This document shows, one piece after another, positions 46,630-56,772 of a stretch of DNA of 64,000 bases; the first letter of the stretch is position 1; every line of letters starts with the position of its first letter. The DNA comes from Isoetes taiwanensis. Taxonomy: Eukaryota; Streptophyta; Lycopodiopsida; Isoetales; Isoetaceae. The position numbers were made by a program, and so were the translations under genes. The stretch spans positions 2,156,606 through 2,220,605 of the forward strand of contig JAJEKV010000095.1 in the NCBI GenBank assembly GCA_021234155.1. Direction: 5' to 3'. Under the pieces are notes generated by a model that saw only the letters and a list, made by a program, of their open reading frames with translations, was not told the DNA's origin and made no database searches.

Positions 46630-46886
46630 GCCAGCATGTGGAATACTTCCGATACTTCTTAGATCATTGAGATATTTAGGAGGATAGGATTTGGCTAGTC
46701 ATTTATTCTCTCTCATTCTGATGTTTGATGGTTGGAAGGGCAAGATTAGCTTCGATCTCATTTTTCACCCTATGGTGCAATCGATTGCTCAGTTATCCTT
46801 ATGTCATTATCAACATGGTTTAATGCATTAAATCTTCTTTTTGGCTCTTGTGCCAAGAACAAAATTAGAAGAGTTGAACCACAGGA

Positions 46887-46962
46887 TGCATTGGCCGAGA
46901 ATCGAACTTCAGTGCATGCACTGGGTGGCGTGGTACTATTCTACCACTAGACCACCAATGCA
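46887..46962 (-). tRNA. tRNA-Gly (GCC)-like, copy 3
   Basis: The 5' part TGCATTGGTGGTCTAGTGG and the acceptor pair. The anticodon triplet GCC is seen in ACGCCAC. The 3' side of the anticodon arm reads CCAGTGC and does not pair, and the gene is 5 nt too long. Pseudogene or miscalled. Confidence 0.5.
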
Positions 46963-47376
46963 CAAATAATACAAACAAATACCTTCTTAATTAACAAGCA
47001 CATACAACAAACTCAATTAAATGCATCTCATAATCCAGTTCGCAAAAAAATATCGTGGTCGTACAATAAGGTGTAGGAATGGTTGTTCTTCTAATAAGTC
47101 CAAACAAATGATTATGCCAAGGCATAAAGCGACAAGATTTGCTCAATCACCGTGTTTTTCCATGCTTGAACTTGATATCATAAAAAATTGAAAGAATTAA
47201 CATGTGAATGAGTAACAATGTTGAGCATTCGTGTGCCACTAAGGGGGGCTATGCATAAACCCTAGAATATTGCGTCAGTGGAAGAGTGCGTAGGGAATCT
47301 GAATGACAAACTCTAAGTATTAATCGAATTGACGTATGTGATAGGGACTATAAAATAATATGAAAAAGCTCCTACA

Positions 47377-47458
47377 CGTGGATGATAGGATTCGAACCTA
47401 TGCGAGCAAAGCCCACATGATTTCTAGTCATGCCCAATAACCACTCTGGCACATCCAC
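47377..47458 (-). tRNA. tRNA-Ser (AGA), copy 4
   Basis: Same intact class II structure as copy 3, with T-loop TTCGAATCC. It lies in the second unit of the tandem tRNA duplication. Confidence 0.88.
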
Positions 47459-47722
47459 GACAGCATGTGGAATACTTCCGTTTCTTCTTAGATCATTGAA
47501 ATATTTAGGAGGATAGGATTTGGCTAGTCATTTGTTCTCTCTCATTGTGATGTTTGATGGTTGGAAGAGCAACCAGCAAGATTAGCTTCGATCTCATTTC
47601 TCACACTATGGTGCAATCGATTGCTCAGTTATCCTTATGTCATTATCAACATGGTTTAATGCATTAAATCTTCTTTTTGGCTCTTGCGCCAAGAACAAAA
47701 TTGGAAGAGTCGAACCACAGGA

Positions 47723-47768
47723 TGCATTGGCCAAGAATCGAACTCGGGTCTGTACCGTGGCCAGGGAT
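47723..47768 (-). pseudogene. tRNA-Gly 3' half, copy 4
   Basis: CCTGGCCACGGTACAGACCC, GAGTTCGATTC and the acceptor TTGGCCAATGCA match the 3' half of tRNA-Gly(GCC) from the anticodon loop on. The 5' half is replaced by unrelated sequence, so this copy is truncated at a fixed point shared with copy 2. Confidence 0.7.
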
Positions 47769-47882
47769 AGGTTCAATACGATGTACGTTTTATACGGAAT
47801 ACGTATGAATTGTATGATACGGCACATATTTGCCGTATAAAACGTAAAAAATACGGTAAAAAAAAATTCCGGCGTCGGAAGA

Positions 47883-47950
47883 TTTTCGCGTACGCGAAAA
47901 CAACGTGAAAGCGTACGCGAAATTTTTTTCGCGTACGCGAACGCAAAAAA
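47883..47950. repeat. TTCGCGTACGCGAA palindromes
   Basis: Three or four copies of CGCGTACGCG flanked by T and A runs. In copy L the same places read CGCGTCTG, another ACG/CTG difference. Confidence 0.7.
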
Positions 47951-48945
47951 AAAAAAAAAAAACATTTTAAATCTGTCTCCAGACTTTTATCTCGTTATAC
48001 CTTTGCAAGGAAATAACTTGATACAATAAGCAGCCCTAAGTTTAGTCAGGTGTACTAACCTTAGGCCCAGACTATGTTACTTTATTTGACATTACGTATA
48101 ACTTAAGAAATTCCCCATACTACATATCCAATGCCAAGTGTTCTTCAACGTAAATTTTTCCTTCCTTATTACATTTCTGAATCATAAAAGTTATTTATAC
48201 AAGTACGTCTAGTTACTACCAAAATATCCATTGTCTATACTATTTAAGGCAAACCAATATAAATGTGTAGTTCATTGTAGCTCCACAAGTGTAATTTAGT
48301 TGCAATCTTCCAATATGAATCCGTGGTCTTTATCCAGCTTCCACTTTTTAAATAATACATAACAATGAGCAAAAGATCCTGTTACCTGCACCAACATTAC
48401 AAAAAACAAGCATTAGAAATGGTTGCCTTGTACATGGTAGCAGGTGTCATGGGATCTTTTGGGGTCATCCCCCTTCACACTGCCATGTAAACAATCAAAA
48501 TAGCAAACAAAATCTAAAACAACGCCATTAGAAAGTGAAAACCAGATATAATCTAATGGAGTAAACCAAGGCAAACGCCAAATACCCATATGCGTATCAT
48601 CCATCCACCTGTTCAAATAGCATAAGATACAAATCAGATATGTGGATATCGTTGTCAACTTAGAGGGCAAACTAATTTATTTCCTATCAGTCAAACTTTC
48701 ATCTTGAAACTGCTTTATTTATACATGCAGTGTCTTTTAAGTCAAAATATGTCATTGTGGATATCTTAGAGATCCCTGTTCTTCTAATCTTGCAACATAT
48801 ACTGGCCTCTACTCATTAGTAGAGTCGTTCTTCCCTATGTGCCCCTGTTTATTACTGCCAGCTATATTTCAACCATCATCCAAAGCTAATCTGTAGCATT
48901 TGAACTTAAAATCATAGAGCACCATTCTATTAAATTTCCTATTCT

Positions 48946-50561
48946 GCATTGCGCTGCAATTCTTCTCAAAATGCCTATTTAACTTACATATTTACACCGT
49001 ATTATGGGAAGCATTTCAAAACGTTGGTCCTAACTCTTAACTGCATTTATGCTTGATGCAAGACTTATCATATTGGTTCAGTACCAAGAACTTATTAGCT
49101 GCATGTGTCTAGGCAGCCGCAATTCAATCGAAGCTCTATTGCACAATCAATCACTAACTTGTTAATCAAATAGAGCAACTAGCAGCTGGTTTTACACTGT
49201 TACAATCATCCAGCAAGCCAAGGAGGACGTACCACATGGTTCAACAATCTGTCAGTTTTGCAATAGCCCAATATACTTTGAAGAAAATGAAGTCCTAGGC
49301 ATTTCTATTCTAGCTAACATTATTCTCCCCCAAAAGCTACACATCTAAAGCTAGGAGTTGAATATCCAGTGCATACAAAAAATATAGATTTCTAATTCTT
49401 GTTATGAAATTACATTGAAAATTTTCACCTCAGCTCGACTATTAGTGCATCCTACTTCTAGGCAGTATCATACACTATTGTTATCTCATGCCCATTTATT
49501 TATTAGATCTACAACTAGATCTTAGTATTCTGCATCTATTCTAGATTACTCCTTATGAATAGACAAGTTGCATTTAGTTCTTCTCAGATTTCATAACTTT
49601 CAATTCTTCCCTCTTAATAGCTCCATACTTTAGTCATTCCCTTATGTTACACCATTCTATTGTAGCTTTTCTTTGCCCATGAATTTTCCTGCTCTTTAAA
49701 TATTTGAGCCATGCACTCACTATATGTTACCATATGCAGATCTAGTTCATAATTTTCACAAGTTTAACCGGAATCATATTTAAAGGACTATTTGACAGCC
49801 CAATTCTGTTAGCTACTACTGGAGTAATTTTCGTCCATGCAACTAAGGATAGCATAATAATACAAGATCTAGAACTTAGTTTTCATAAATTCAACCTGAA
49901 TCTACAAAAATGTACTTGTCTACAAATATTAACCTGATTAACTTGTTTGTGCTCATGCTCCTTATCGCCACTCTCCAGATCTAGTTGAGGTGACTGCATT
50001 GCTTCCTTATTGGTAGAAATCTCCATAGATCCACTTGCTTTGTTGGGATCTTCATCTTGCACTTCATCTGCAGTCTTGTTTTCACTGCATTCAATGGTGT
50101 TGCTCTCAGGGATTATTGCACGGGTACCCCTCCCTTCCATAGCCTTAGACTCTGCTGCATTCTTCCCAGATCCGGTAGAGAAGTGGAGGCTGCCGTATGC
50201 AGAAGTGGAGTATTGGAGGCTGTCATATATAAGACGATGGGCCAAGCCAGACTCTGCTTAGCTTGAAATAATGCCAAAATGCAAGAAGTCCGGGCCATTC
50301 ATGCCACTTTTTTGCCGTAGAAGCTCCTCGATCATTTTGCCCTAAAATGAGAAAGTTCCAAAAGAGCCGAAATTACATAGTCCACAAAAAAGTTGACATG
50401 AGTTGACAAGTTGTTGTGTGTTTGATGGCGGCGGCAGCAGGACCTAGGCGGCAGACTCAGGTGACGATCTGAGTGGAGCTGATGAGCGCAGATCGTGTGG
50501 GAGCTATGGCAGGGGAAGGCAACAGCACTCTGGTGAAGCGGATCCCCAAACTTGCAAGGGC
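48946..50561. repeat. Duplicated flank D, copy 2
   Basis: Uninterrupted version of 26078-31065. It lacks about 21 bp around the retroposon's target and has about 45 bp extra near 49193. Unlike copy 1 it continues into the ORF at 50473-51237. Confidence 0.85.
49883..50245 (-). CDS. Possible exon of unknown gene, D copy 2
   Basis: Second copy of the 120-residue polar frame at 30387. Conservation is not evidence of selection here because both copies are recent. Product unknown. Confidence 0.3.
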   Translation of the reverse strand: MAHRLIYDSLQYSTSAYGSLHFSTGSGKNAAESKAMEGRGTRAIIPESNTIECSENKTADEVQDEDPNKASGSMEISTNKEAMQSPQLDLESGDKEHEHKQVNQVNICRQVHFCRFRLNL

Positions 50562-51237
50562 GGCCCAGCAGAATCGACCTGCTGGGGCTTCAATCCGGCA
50601 GCTGGGAAAGGAGGCGGCAGAGGTGGAGACCTCTCTGGTAGCTTCGGAGCAGCAGGTCCGGCCTGCTGGGTTGCCGATTTTGCCCTTAGGGGGCGATTTG
50701 GTGCAAGGGAGCAAGGATTTGATTCAAGCAGCTTCCCAGTCGGTAGATGGAAACAGGGCGATTCTGCAGAATAGGGATTCGATTCAACCGGCCCCCCAAT
50801 CGGCGGATGGGAATAGGGTGGCCCAGCAGAATCGATCTGCTGGGTCTTCGATCCAGGGAGAGGCTGCTTCTGAACAAGGTCACGATGAGTTGCTTCAGGA
50901 GATTTCCCGTTTGCCGGATTTGAACAGGGCGGCCCAGCAGAATCGATCTGCTGGGTCTTCAATTGGGCAAGCAGAGGGACGGGAGACAAATCCGGCTGTG
51001 TGCGCGTCAGATCGGGCCCCAATTAGTGCCCTGGCGGAAGCTTCTACACAGGACTATAGGGAATCCCTTCATCCGGATTCCCAATTGGTGGCGGTGCACG
51101 GTGTTGTAGGGAACACGGGGATGGGCCAGACAGGGCAGCTGCTAGGGCGAGGGCAAGGTTCTTTGGTGGTTGGGCAGCAGGCAACCTCGGTTGGAAATCT
51201 GCAGGCCGGGGCATCTGTAGGGAGCCTTCAGGGCCAG
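50473..51237 (+). CDS. Gln/Asn-rich repeat protein, cut by a TIR element
   Basis: Open for 255 codons from MELMSADRVGAMAGEG, with a 12-15 residue repeat built on RAAQQNRSAGSSI (four recognisable copies) between acidic spacers. Its reading frame is ended by the inserted element at 51238, so the C-terminus is lost. Only its first 30 codons exist in D copy 1. I cannot name it. A LINE ORF1-type or other retroelement N-terminus is possible. GC-rich compared with its AT-rich neighbours. Confidence 0.45.
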
Positions 51238-51291
51238 AACAAGGTTTAAAATGAAACGCACTTATTTAAGAAGTGCGTTTGAAAGATTCCC
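51238..51291 (+). repeat. Left TIR of a second GGTATAAATTTATACC element
   Basis: 54 bp identical to the inverted right end of the element at 42204-44401 (AACAAGGTTTAAAATGAAAC ... GAAAGATTCC), including the AAACGCACTT/AAGTGCGTTT hairpin. I did not find the matching right end before position 64000, so the element is truncated, very large, or nested. Confidence 0.85.
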
Positions 51292-51739
51292 TCAAAAAAA
51301 TAAAAAAATTTTAAAAAGAGCAAAAAAATAGAGGCATTCAAGTTTTTTGGATATGATTTTTGCAAAGCCGTCATGAAAACAACACTTTTGAAGAAAAATA
51401 CTCTAAAAGCATAGGACCAAAAAAAAAAGGAAGCCATTTAGGGGGGTCAAGCAGAATTTTACGGGAGCCATAGAATTTCCATTGCCAAAATACATGCAAT
51501 TGAAGTAGGTTGTGTTGCAAAGCGTGCATGAATACTCTCACGGTAGCAGAACACATCGTTTAGCAGAAATAAATTCTTTAAACTTTTAACAGAGAAGAAA
51601 GCATTCGAAGTAAGTATTCATATTAAATAGTGTTACCAAAAGTTGTTACATAGCACTATCTGTATAAGGTCTTTAAATAACAGGGCATGTCACAGCCAAT
51701 TTGCAGAGAATGTTTCAAGTAAGAAATAGTCAGGTGCAG

Positions 51740-51796
51740 CGGTATAAATTTATACCGACAGGTTGAAATGAAAACCCGTCGGTATAAATTTATACC
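51740..51796. repeat. GGTATAAATTTATACC palindromes in the second element
   Basis: Two perfect copies, the first 18 bp long (CGGTATAAATTTATACCG), separated by 21 bp. Confidence 0.85.
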
Positions 51797-51974
51797 ACAG
51801 GTGGTGGGTCCACCCAGTCCACAAGACTCTCATCACCTTGAGATTTTGTTTTCCTTGATCTCTCCAGCATCGTTCTTCTGTATACATTCCTTCTGTATGC
51901 ATTTGTTTGATAATTTGAAGTACTTCAGCCTGCTTGTATTGACCATAAATTGTAATAATAGACGTCCAAGTCAC
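51750..51974 (-). pseudogene. PPR-motif fragment 1
   Basis: Minus-strand frame with WTSIITIYGQYKQAEVLQII then KQMHTEG, one pentatricopeptide-repeat motif of the organellar RNA-binding PPR family. The rest of the frame runs into a palindrome and is not PPR. It looks like a captured exon piece. Confidence 0.45.
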
Positions 51975-52724
51975 AATGTCTTGATGTCAAAATCTAGAGT
52001 TGCCTCGTCCAAGCTTGATCTTAACAATTAGCCGACATTGTATTTAGCACTTTTTAGAGCTTGTGACGACAAAAAGAGCTTACCAAGAAACTACAATGGA
52101 AGAACCCTATTAAATCTTTTGTAGTTTTTATTAGAAAGGAATTTAACCTTTTCTTACAAAACCCAACACACATATTACTTTGAATCAAAAGAACATGTGA
52201 TCGTTTTCAATTAGTGCCAACTCCTTGGCGATTCGCGATTCTGTAACCTTGGATAAGCACATAACACATGGCGGTAACACTTTTGCGAGATGGGCCATGC
52301 TTCCTTTTGGCATATCGCGAAACTTCTCCCTGCATTGTACCATTGTGCCACAGCTGAGATGAAGGTTTACACTAGGATTGAGACCATTATTACACCTTAA
52401 GTAACTTTAGAGTTTTTGAAAGTAACAACATAGTTACATCGTTCTCAATCTCCTTGCGCATGTCTGTATAAGTGGAACCTTCTTGAATCTTCAAAAAGCC
52501 AATCTCATTTACGCTGCCAAGGTCTTTCTCCTGAAAAGTTAAAGCTATTTTTTGTTGATCCATTTCTCAATGGAATCTCTCTCCTACTGCAAGAACTAAT
52601 GGAGCAGAGCTGAGATGAGAACTTTGTAAAAATTTACCTCGAGCAAAGTTCTCATATCAGCAAGGCCTGGAAGGAGTTGGTGAAGATGGGGGTTTCAACT
52701 CAGGATACTGCATACCAAAGTTGG

Positions 52725-53204
52725 TTAATGAGATTCACACAATATACTCACTGATAAACCACAATATGCATTGTAAATTACAACATCTGCTTTTGAAGCC
52801 ACTTTAATTTCTTCAAACAGAGCCATTGCCTTATTCACTTTCCCATTTCGTCCAAGCAAGTCTAATAATGTGTTATAAGTGTAAGAATCTGGAGAGTAAC
52901 CAGCATCTTTCATTTCTTTATAAAGCTTAAGGGCTGTTGCCACATCGTCCACTTTTGCAAAGCCGGCTATAAGATGGTTATATGACACAGTGGTTGCATA
53001 TCCATTTATATTCTTAAACTCTTGGAAAAGCCTCAAAGCAGTTATTGGTTTTCCGCCTTTTGTCACATGACCTAAGCAAGTTATGGAAAGCTGGGGCATC
53101 AACTTGGTGACCTTTCTCTTCCATTTCATGAAAAAAATTTCATCAGGAAAAAACATGGCTAACAGTTTACCTTTATAAGCCTCATAATAGCAGTGGTTGC
53201 ACAA
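52725..53204 (-). pseudogene. PPR protein fragment 2
   Basis: 159-residue frame with two clear PPR motifs: TVSYNHLIAGFAKVDDVATA and following KLYKEMKDAGYSPDS, then YTYNTLLDLLGRNGKVNKAM with ALFEEIK. A partial motif stands on each side (KPITALRLFQEFKNING and VVIYNAYCGL). PPR proteins bind organellar RNA, one base per motif, and plants have hundreds. This fragment is far shorter than a working protein and is possibly carried by the TIR element starting at 51238. Both PPR pieces have the same orientation. Confidence 0.7.
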
Positions 53205-53990
53205 CTGACTGATTAAACTAGGACATCATTTATACTATCAATTTAGTATCCAACTGTTAACTTGCTTACTTCCAGTATGGAAATTCCAATGCCATGTACA
53301 AACTTCATGTTATGTTTTCAGAAAATACATTTAATATATGTAGAAAAGAAGGAACGTCTGTGTATAACATCCAGGTCCAGTTTGACCCTAGATAAACTTT
53401 TACGCTTTTGTCTTTGTCCATCTCTACATGTGTCCATTTCTTTTGCCCACGCTTCTCCATCAAGCGGGAATGGTTTGCATCAATTATCAAACCATCCAGT
53501 TCTTGTCGTACGCCTCACCCTAACTATTTCATGATTTACGAGAATACATACCAACCAACATTGCTCCGTTGAAGCAATCAGCGGGCATTAAGTTCCAATT
53601 ACCAACAAATAGTTTGCGGGTTCCACTACCAAACGCGTTTGCGGGTTCCCAACACAAAGTTAGCGGGTTCTACTACATCCCAACATGCTACCTTGGAGTT
53701 ACGCCTTTGTGGAGCCATAGACAAATTGAATGCTTAAATAAGTCTACAGAAGTTTTCTGTTGACCATAAATAATTTAAAGACTTACAAACTGAGATTACC
53801 TGTGCACTGGCCATATTTTGTACTCAGATCTGCATGCTGAGATTGCTGAAGTCCAGGGACCAGCTTAAAATTCTGTCACTTCACATCATATCAGCTTTCC
53901 AACACGTTCTTAACTGCCATCCTGTATAGAAAAACCATCCATATCTTTCATGATCATTCAGTTTCATTCAGTTCTTACATTCAGTTTCGA
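53205..53990. other. Non-coding stretch
   Basis: No gene is seen. It has a local GCGGGTTCCAACAC-type repeat at 53580-53665 (three copies of TTTGCGGGTTCC / TTAGCGGGTTC). Confidence 0.4.
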
Positions 53991-54152
53991 CCCATTCGTT
54001 GTGTGAAAACCTGTGAGAACCGAAACAACTGTGAACCGAAACAACTGTGAACCGAAACATCTGTGAAAACCTGTGGAAACCGAAACAACCTGTGAGAACA
54101 TCTGTGGAAACCGAAACAACCTGTGAGAACCCATTCGTTGTGTGAAAACCTA
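53991..54152 (+). repeat. CTGTGAxAACCGAAACAA tandem repeat
   Basis: Six or seven imperfect units of ACCTGTGAGAACCGAAACAA are bracketed by direct copies of CCCATTCGTTGTGTGAAAAC (53991 and 54131). Confidence 0.75.
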
Positions 54153-54355
54153 TTCCACATCTGATAAAACTTGGACGAAGATGCTGGGCCGATTAAAACC
54201 CTAAAAAAAAAACAAAAAAATCTTCTTCAAAGCTTCTTCAAACTAAGAAACAAGCCTTCTGCATCACTAAGAAACTGATGCCGCACCAATAAAACACCTA
54301 AATCATTCGATTATCACAACCCTAAAGTTTTTCCCAACACCACGGTTTTCCTAGC

Positions 54356-54802
54356 CTCGGTATAAATTTATACCGTCAAAAGCATCTGCCATGTTTTAGC
54401 CAGGCAAAAATCATGTTATATCCATGAAAGGTCAAGTTATAACCATAAATAAAATTCCGTTTACAAGAATTTATAAGGAAATGTTTTTCAAGATAATGTA
54501 TTGAATTTAAAAGGAAATATTTTTCAAGAGATCTCATGGTATAAATTTATCCGTGACTTCCTTTTTAAAAATTTCGGTATAAATTTATCTTGCTCTCGAA
54601 TTTTTTCATGTGGGGAGATTCGTATAAATTTATACCGCTTGAGCTCAACCTTGGCGGTATAAATTTATACCACTTTCGAGTTCTTTCCCCATTAATCTTT
54701 GCTTGAGCTCACGTGGTAGAAATTTGAGCTCACATGGTATAAATTTATACCGTTTGATAAATTCGTTGTATTGTTTGAACTCACCCGGTATAAATTTATA
54801 CC
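54356..54802. repeat. GGTATAAATTTATACC palindromes, third cluster
   Basis: About seven complete or partial copies, several beside GAGCTCA words. Continues the palindrome type of the element beginning at 51238. Confidence 0.85.
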
Positions 54803-55608
54803 GTCCAATAACGTGGGGAACATTAAAGCTTTCGAACTAACACTAAAAATCACCTTTTATGAAACAACCATGTTGTATGATTACCTGGCCATGTTGTATG
54901 ATTACATTTTGGAGCAACTCTAAGGCGAAGCTAACAAGTTGCATGTTGTGACTCAAACGATACTGAGGTTAGCATGCGGGTTGCGGTTTCATTGGTAGAC
55001 AATGCTGAGGAACGTATACTCATTGGCAGAGGACACGAATAGCTCTAGTGACCATGGTCTCAACATGTCAGACGACAACATGTATTCTGAATTAGCCGCA
55101 GTGTAACTTTGTTCAAAATGAAAAATCTACACATTTTTTACAATTTTGTTCAAAAATTTGTAGTGATTTCAAAAACTTTAAATGCAATGCCTTTTTGTCG
55201 CTCTAATGCACTTGATGTTTTATTCAATGTCTATTTTTTTTTAGTCTCTGAAATTGCTACTAAACCATCATCCAATTAAATTGGGATTATGTCAACTCCA
55301 AAATCACGCCAACCTGCTATTGTCTTCTAGGGGGTTTTTGTTTTTTTTAATCTTTTTTTTTGGACTTCAAAAATAACATAAGGTTGCGATTCACGTGTGA
55401 CTTTTCATATGCGAATTGAAATATGCAGAAATGAAGAGCAAGTTGCTAACATAGATGAGACAAATATTGCTTGCTCAATAGATGATAATATTAGGTTTGA
55501 TAATAACAAATTGCATTATTTGCGAGGCAATTCCAGACTCGAAATTATCGATACATGACACAAATATCATACAAAAATATCATATATTCCAATAAAACAT
55601 TAAAGGGA
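54803..55608. other. Non-coding stretch
   Basis: No gene is recognised. AT-rich, with long T runs at 55330-55360. Confidence 0.4.
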
Positions 55609-56216
55609 TCAATCCATGTTTTTCCACGTATTTAACAAGGTGTGGTTCCATGTCGGCCGTTCTATCCAGTTAAGTGCAGAATCTAACACTTCACCCACCG
55701 TCATCCCCCCATAGCCAAATTATGCATAATAGACACAAACTTCACCAGAAAATCATCATCCCCAAAGTTTTTTGGATGGTAAGATGGTGGATTCGGGGCA
55801 CTGTGTTTGATTGTAGAAGCATTTGAGAGCATCATCATCCACTATGATTATATCATCCTTATTCTCGATACCAAGTTAGGTCCATCATGTTACTCAAGTG
55901 TTTGATGAAGATAGGCTTGCTGTTGGATCCTTGGGATTAGTGAACTTCACACATTTGTTACGATCCCAAAGGGTCAACCAATTTCTCGCATTTCCCCGGT
56001 GCCTCCAAAGTATCCTTGATGTTCCTTAGTTCCATGGATGACCAAATACCAACTTCGAAATAACCTGAATGCCTCGTCTAGCATCTCCTTCAAGTGCGGC
56101 CGCGGATAGATCCACTTGGTGTTTGATTCTCTTGGTGTCGATGAAACCGTTCTCTAGCCACTTTATTTTTCGGAAAAAGTCTTGCAAAGGACTCCGTTTA
56201 GGTCGAACACCACAAC
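55609..56216 (-). pseudogene. FCP1/HAD-type phosphatase-like fragment
   Basis: Minus strand in three frames: VVVFDLNGVLCKTFSEK (HAD motif I as DLNGV), YPRPHLKEMLDEAF, then WSSMELRNIKDTLEAPGKCE, KFTNPKDP, FIKHLSN, and NKDDIIIVDDDALKCFYNQT with STILPSKKLW, ending GEVLDSALNWIERPTWNHTL. This order (DLNG, RPxxxEML, IWSS, DDS/DDD) is that of the FCP1-homology / C1271.03c-like proteins of plants and fungi. The second catalytic aspartate is Asn. Several frame shifts occur. It lies just 3' of the ParB/methyltransferase-like gene on the same strand and could be cargo of that cassette. Confidence 0.6.
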
Positions 56217-56289
56217 CTTCTTAGAAACGCAATGGAAGCTGAAACATCAAACATGTATCCGGTCAGCAAGATACGATAACACAAACAAT

Positions 56290-56430
56290 ACAAACGCGCC
56301 AAGCGTGATTTGAAATAGTCATAACCAAATCGGCTCGGCGTGATTTAGTTTGACAACGAAAAATAATCAAAACACGGCTTGGCGATTTAATTCAAAGGTA
56401 ATACAAATTAAATCCGCGGCGTGGCGCTAT
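56290..56430. repeat. ACGCC/GGCGTG palindromes, 3' cluster of cassette Y
   Basis: Degenerate copies: GCGCCAAGCGTGATTTGAAAT, CGGCTCGGCGTGATTTA, CACGGCTTGGCGATTTAATT. They lie between the FCP1-like fragment and the ParB/methyltransferase-like gene. Confidence 0.65.
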
Positions 56431-56772
56431 TTCGTCGGCAAGGCCATACCTATCATCTTCAGTTTATTTGCCGTCATCGGCGTCATTCTCCCCTCATACC
56501 CTTAATCTTAGTCTTCTTACATTTGTTAGAATTGTTATTTTCTATTAGTTCATTTGCGTCCTTCACAAGCCCGACATTATTTTACTATTGATTTGGCAAA
56601 CACAGTGAATCACTAGAGCGCCTTTCGTTGCCTTCATTTTTCGTTTCCCCATCAATTATTTCATTGTTAACACGTGAATCTACTCTATTGTTGCTTGCAT
56701 CACCGCAATGTGGGCAAGGATATTCCCTAAGTTAGCCGCCATCCGCGGTACTTTGAGCAACCGGTTTAGCGA

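Larger units (their letters stand above)
31066..48945. repeat. Segmental duplication, copy R
   Basis: Corresponds to L (745-10936) plus an extra 160 bp at its left end that resembles 9125-9285. It contains two insertions absent from L: the LINE (33681-38892) and the TIR element (42204-44401). It runs directly into D copy 2 without the 15.1-kb element, preserving the empty site. Confidence 0.9.

Noticed and set aside
26078-50561. D1-R-D2 read as an LTR retrotransposon with 1.6-kb LTRs
   Set aside because: No TG..CA ends, primer-binding site, gag/pol/integrase or target duplication. The arrangement is explained by tandem duplication of L+D.
51246-51437. 63-residue minus-strand ORF, also part of the 44151-44393 ORF
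   Set aside because: Its shared C-terminal sequence is just the translated terminal inverted repeat.
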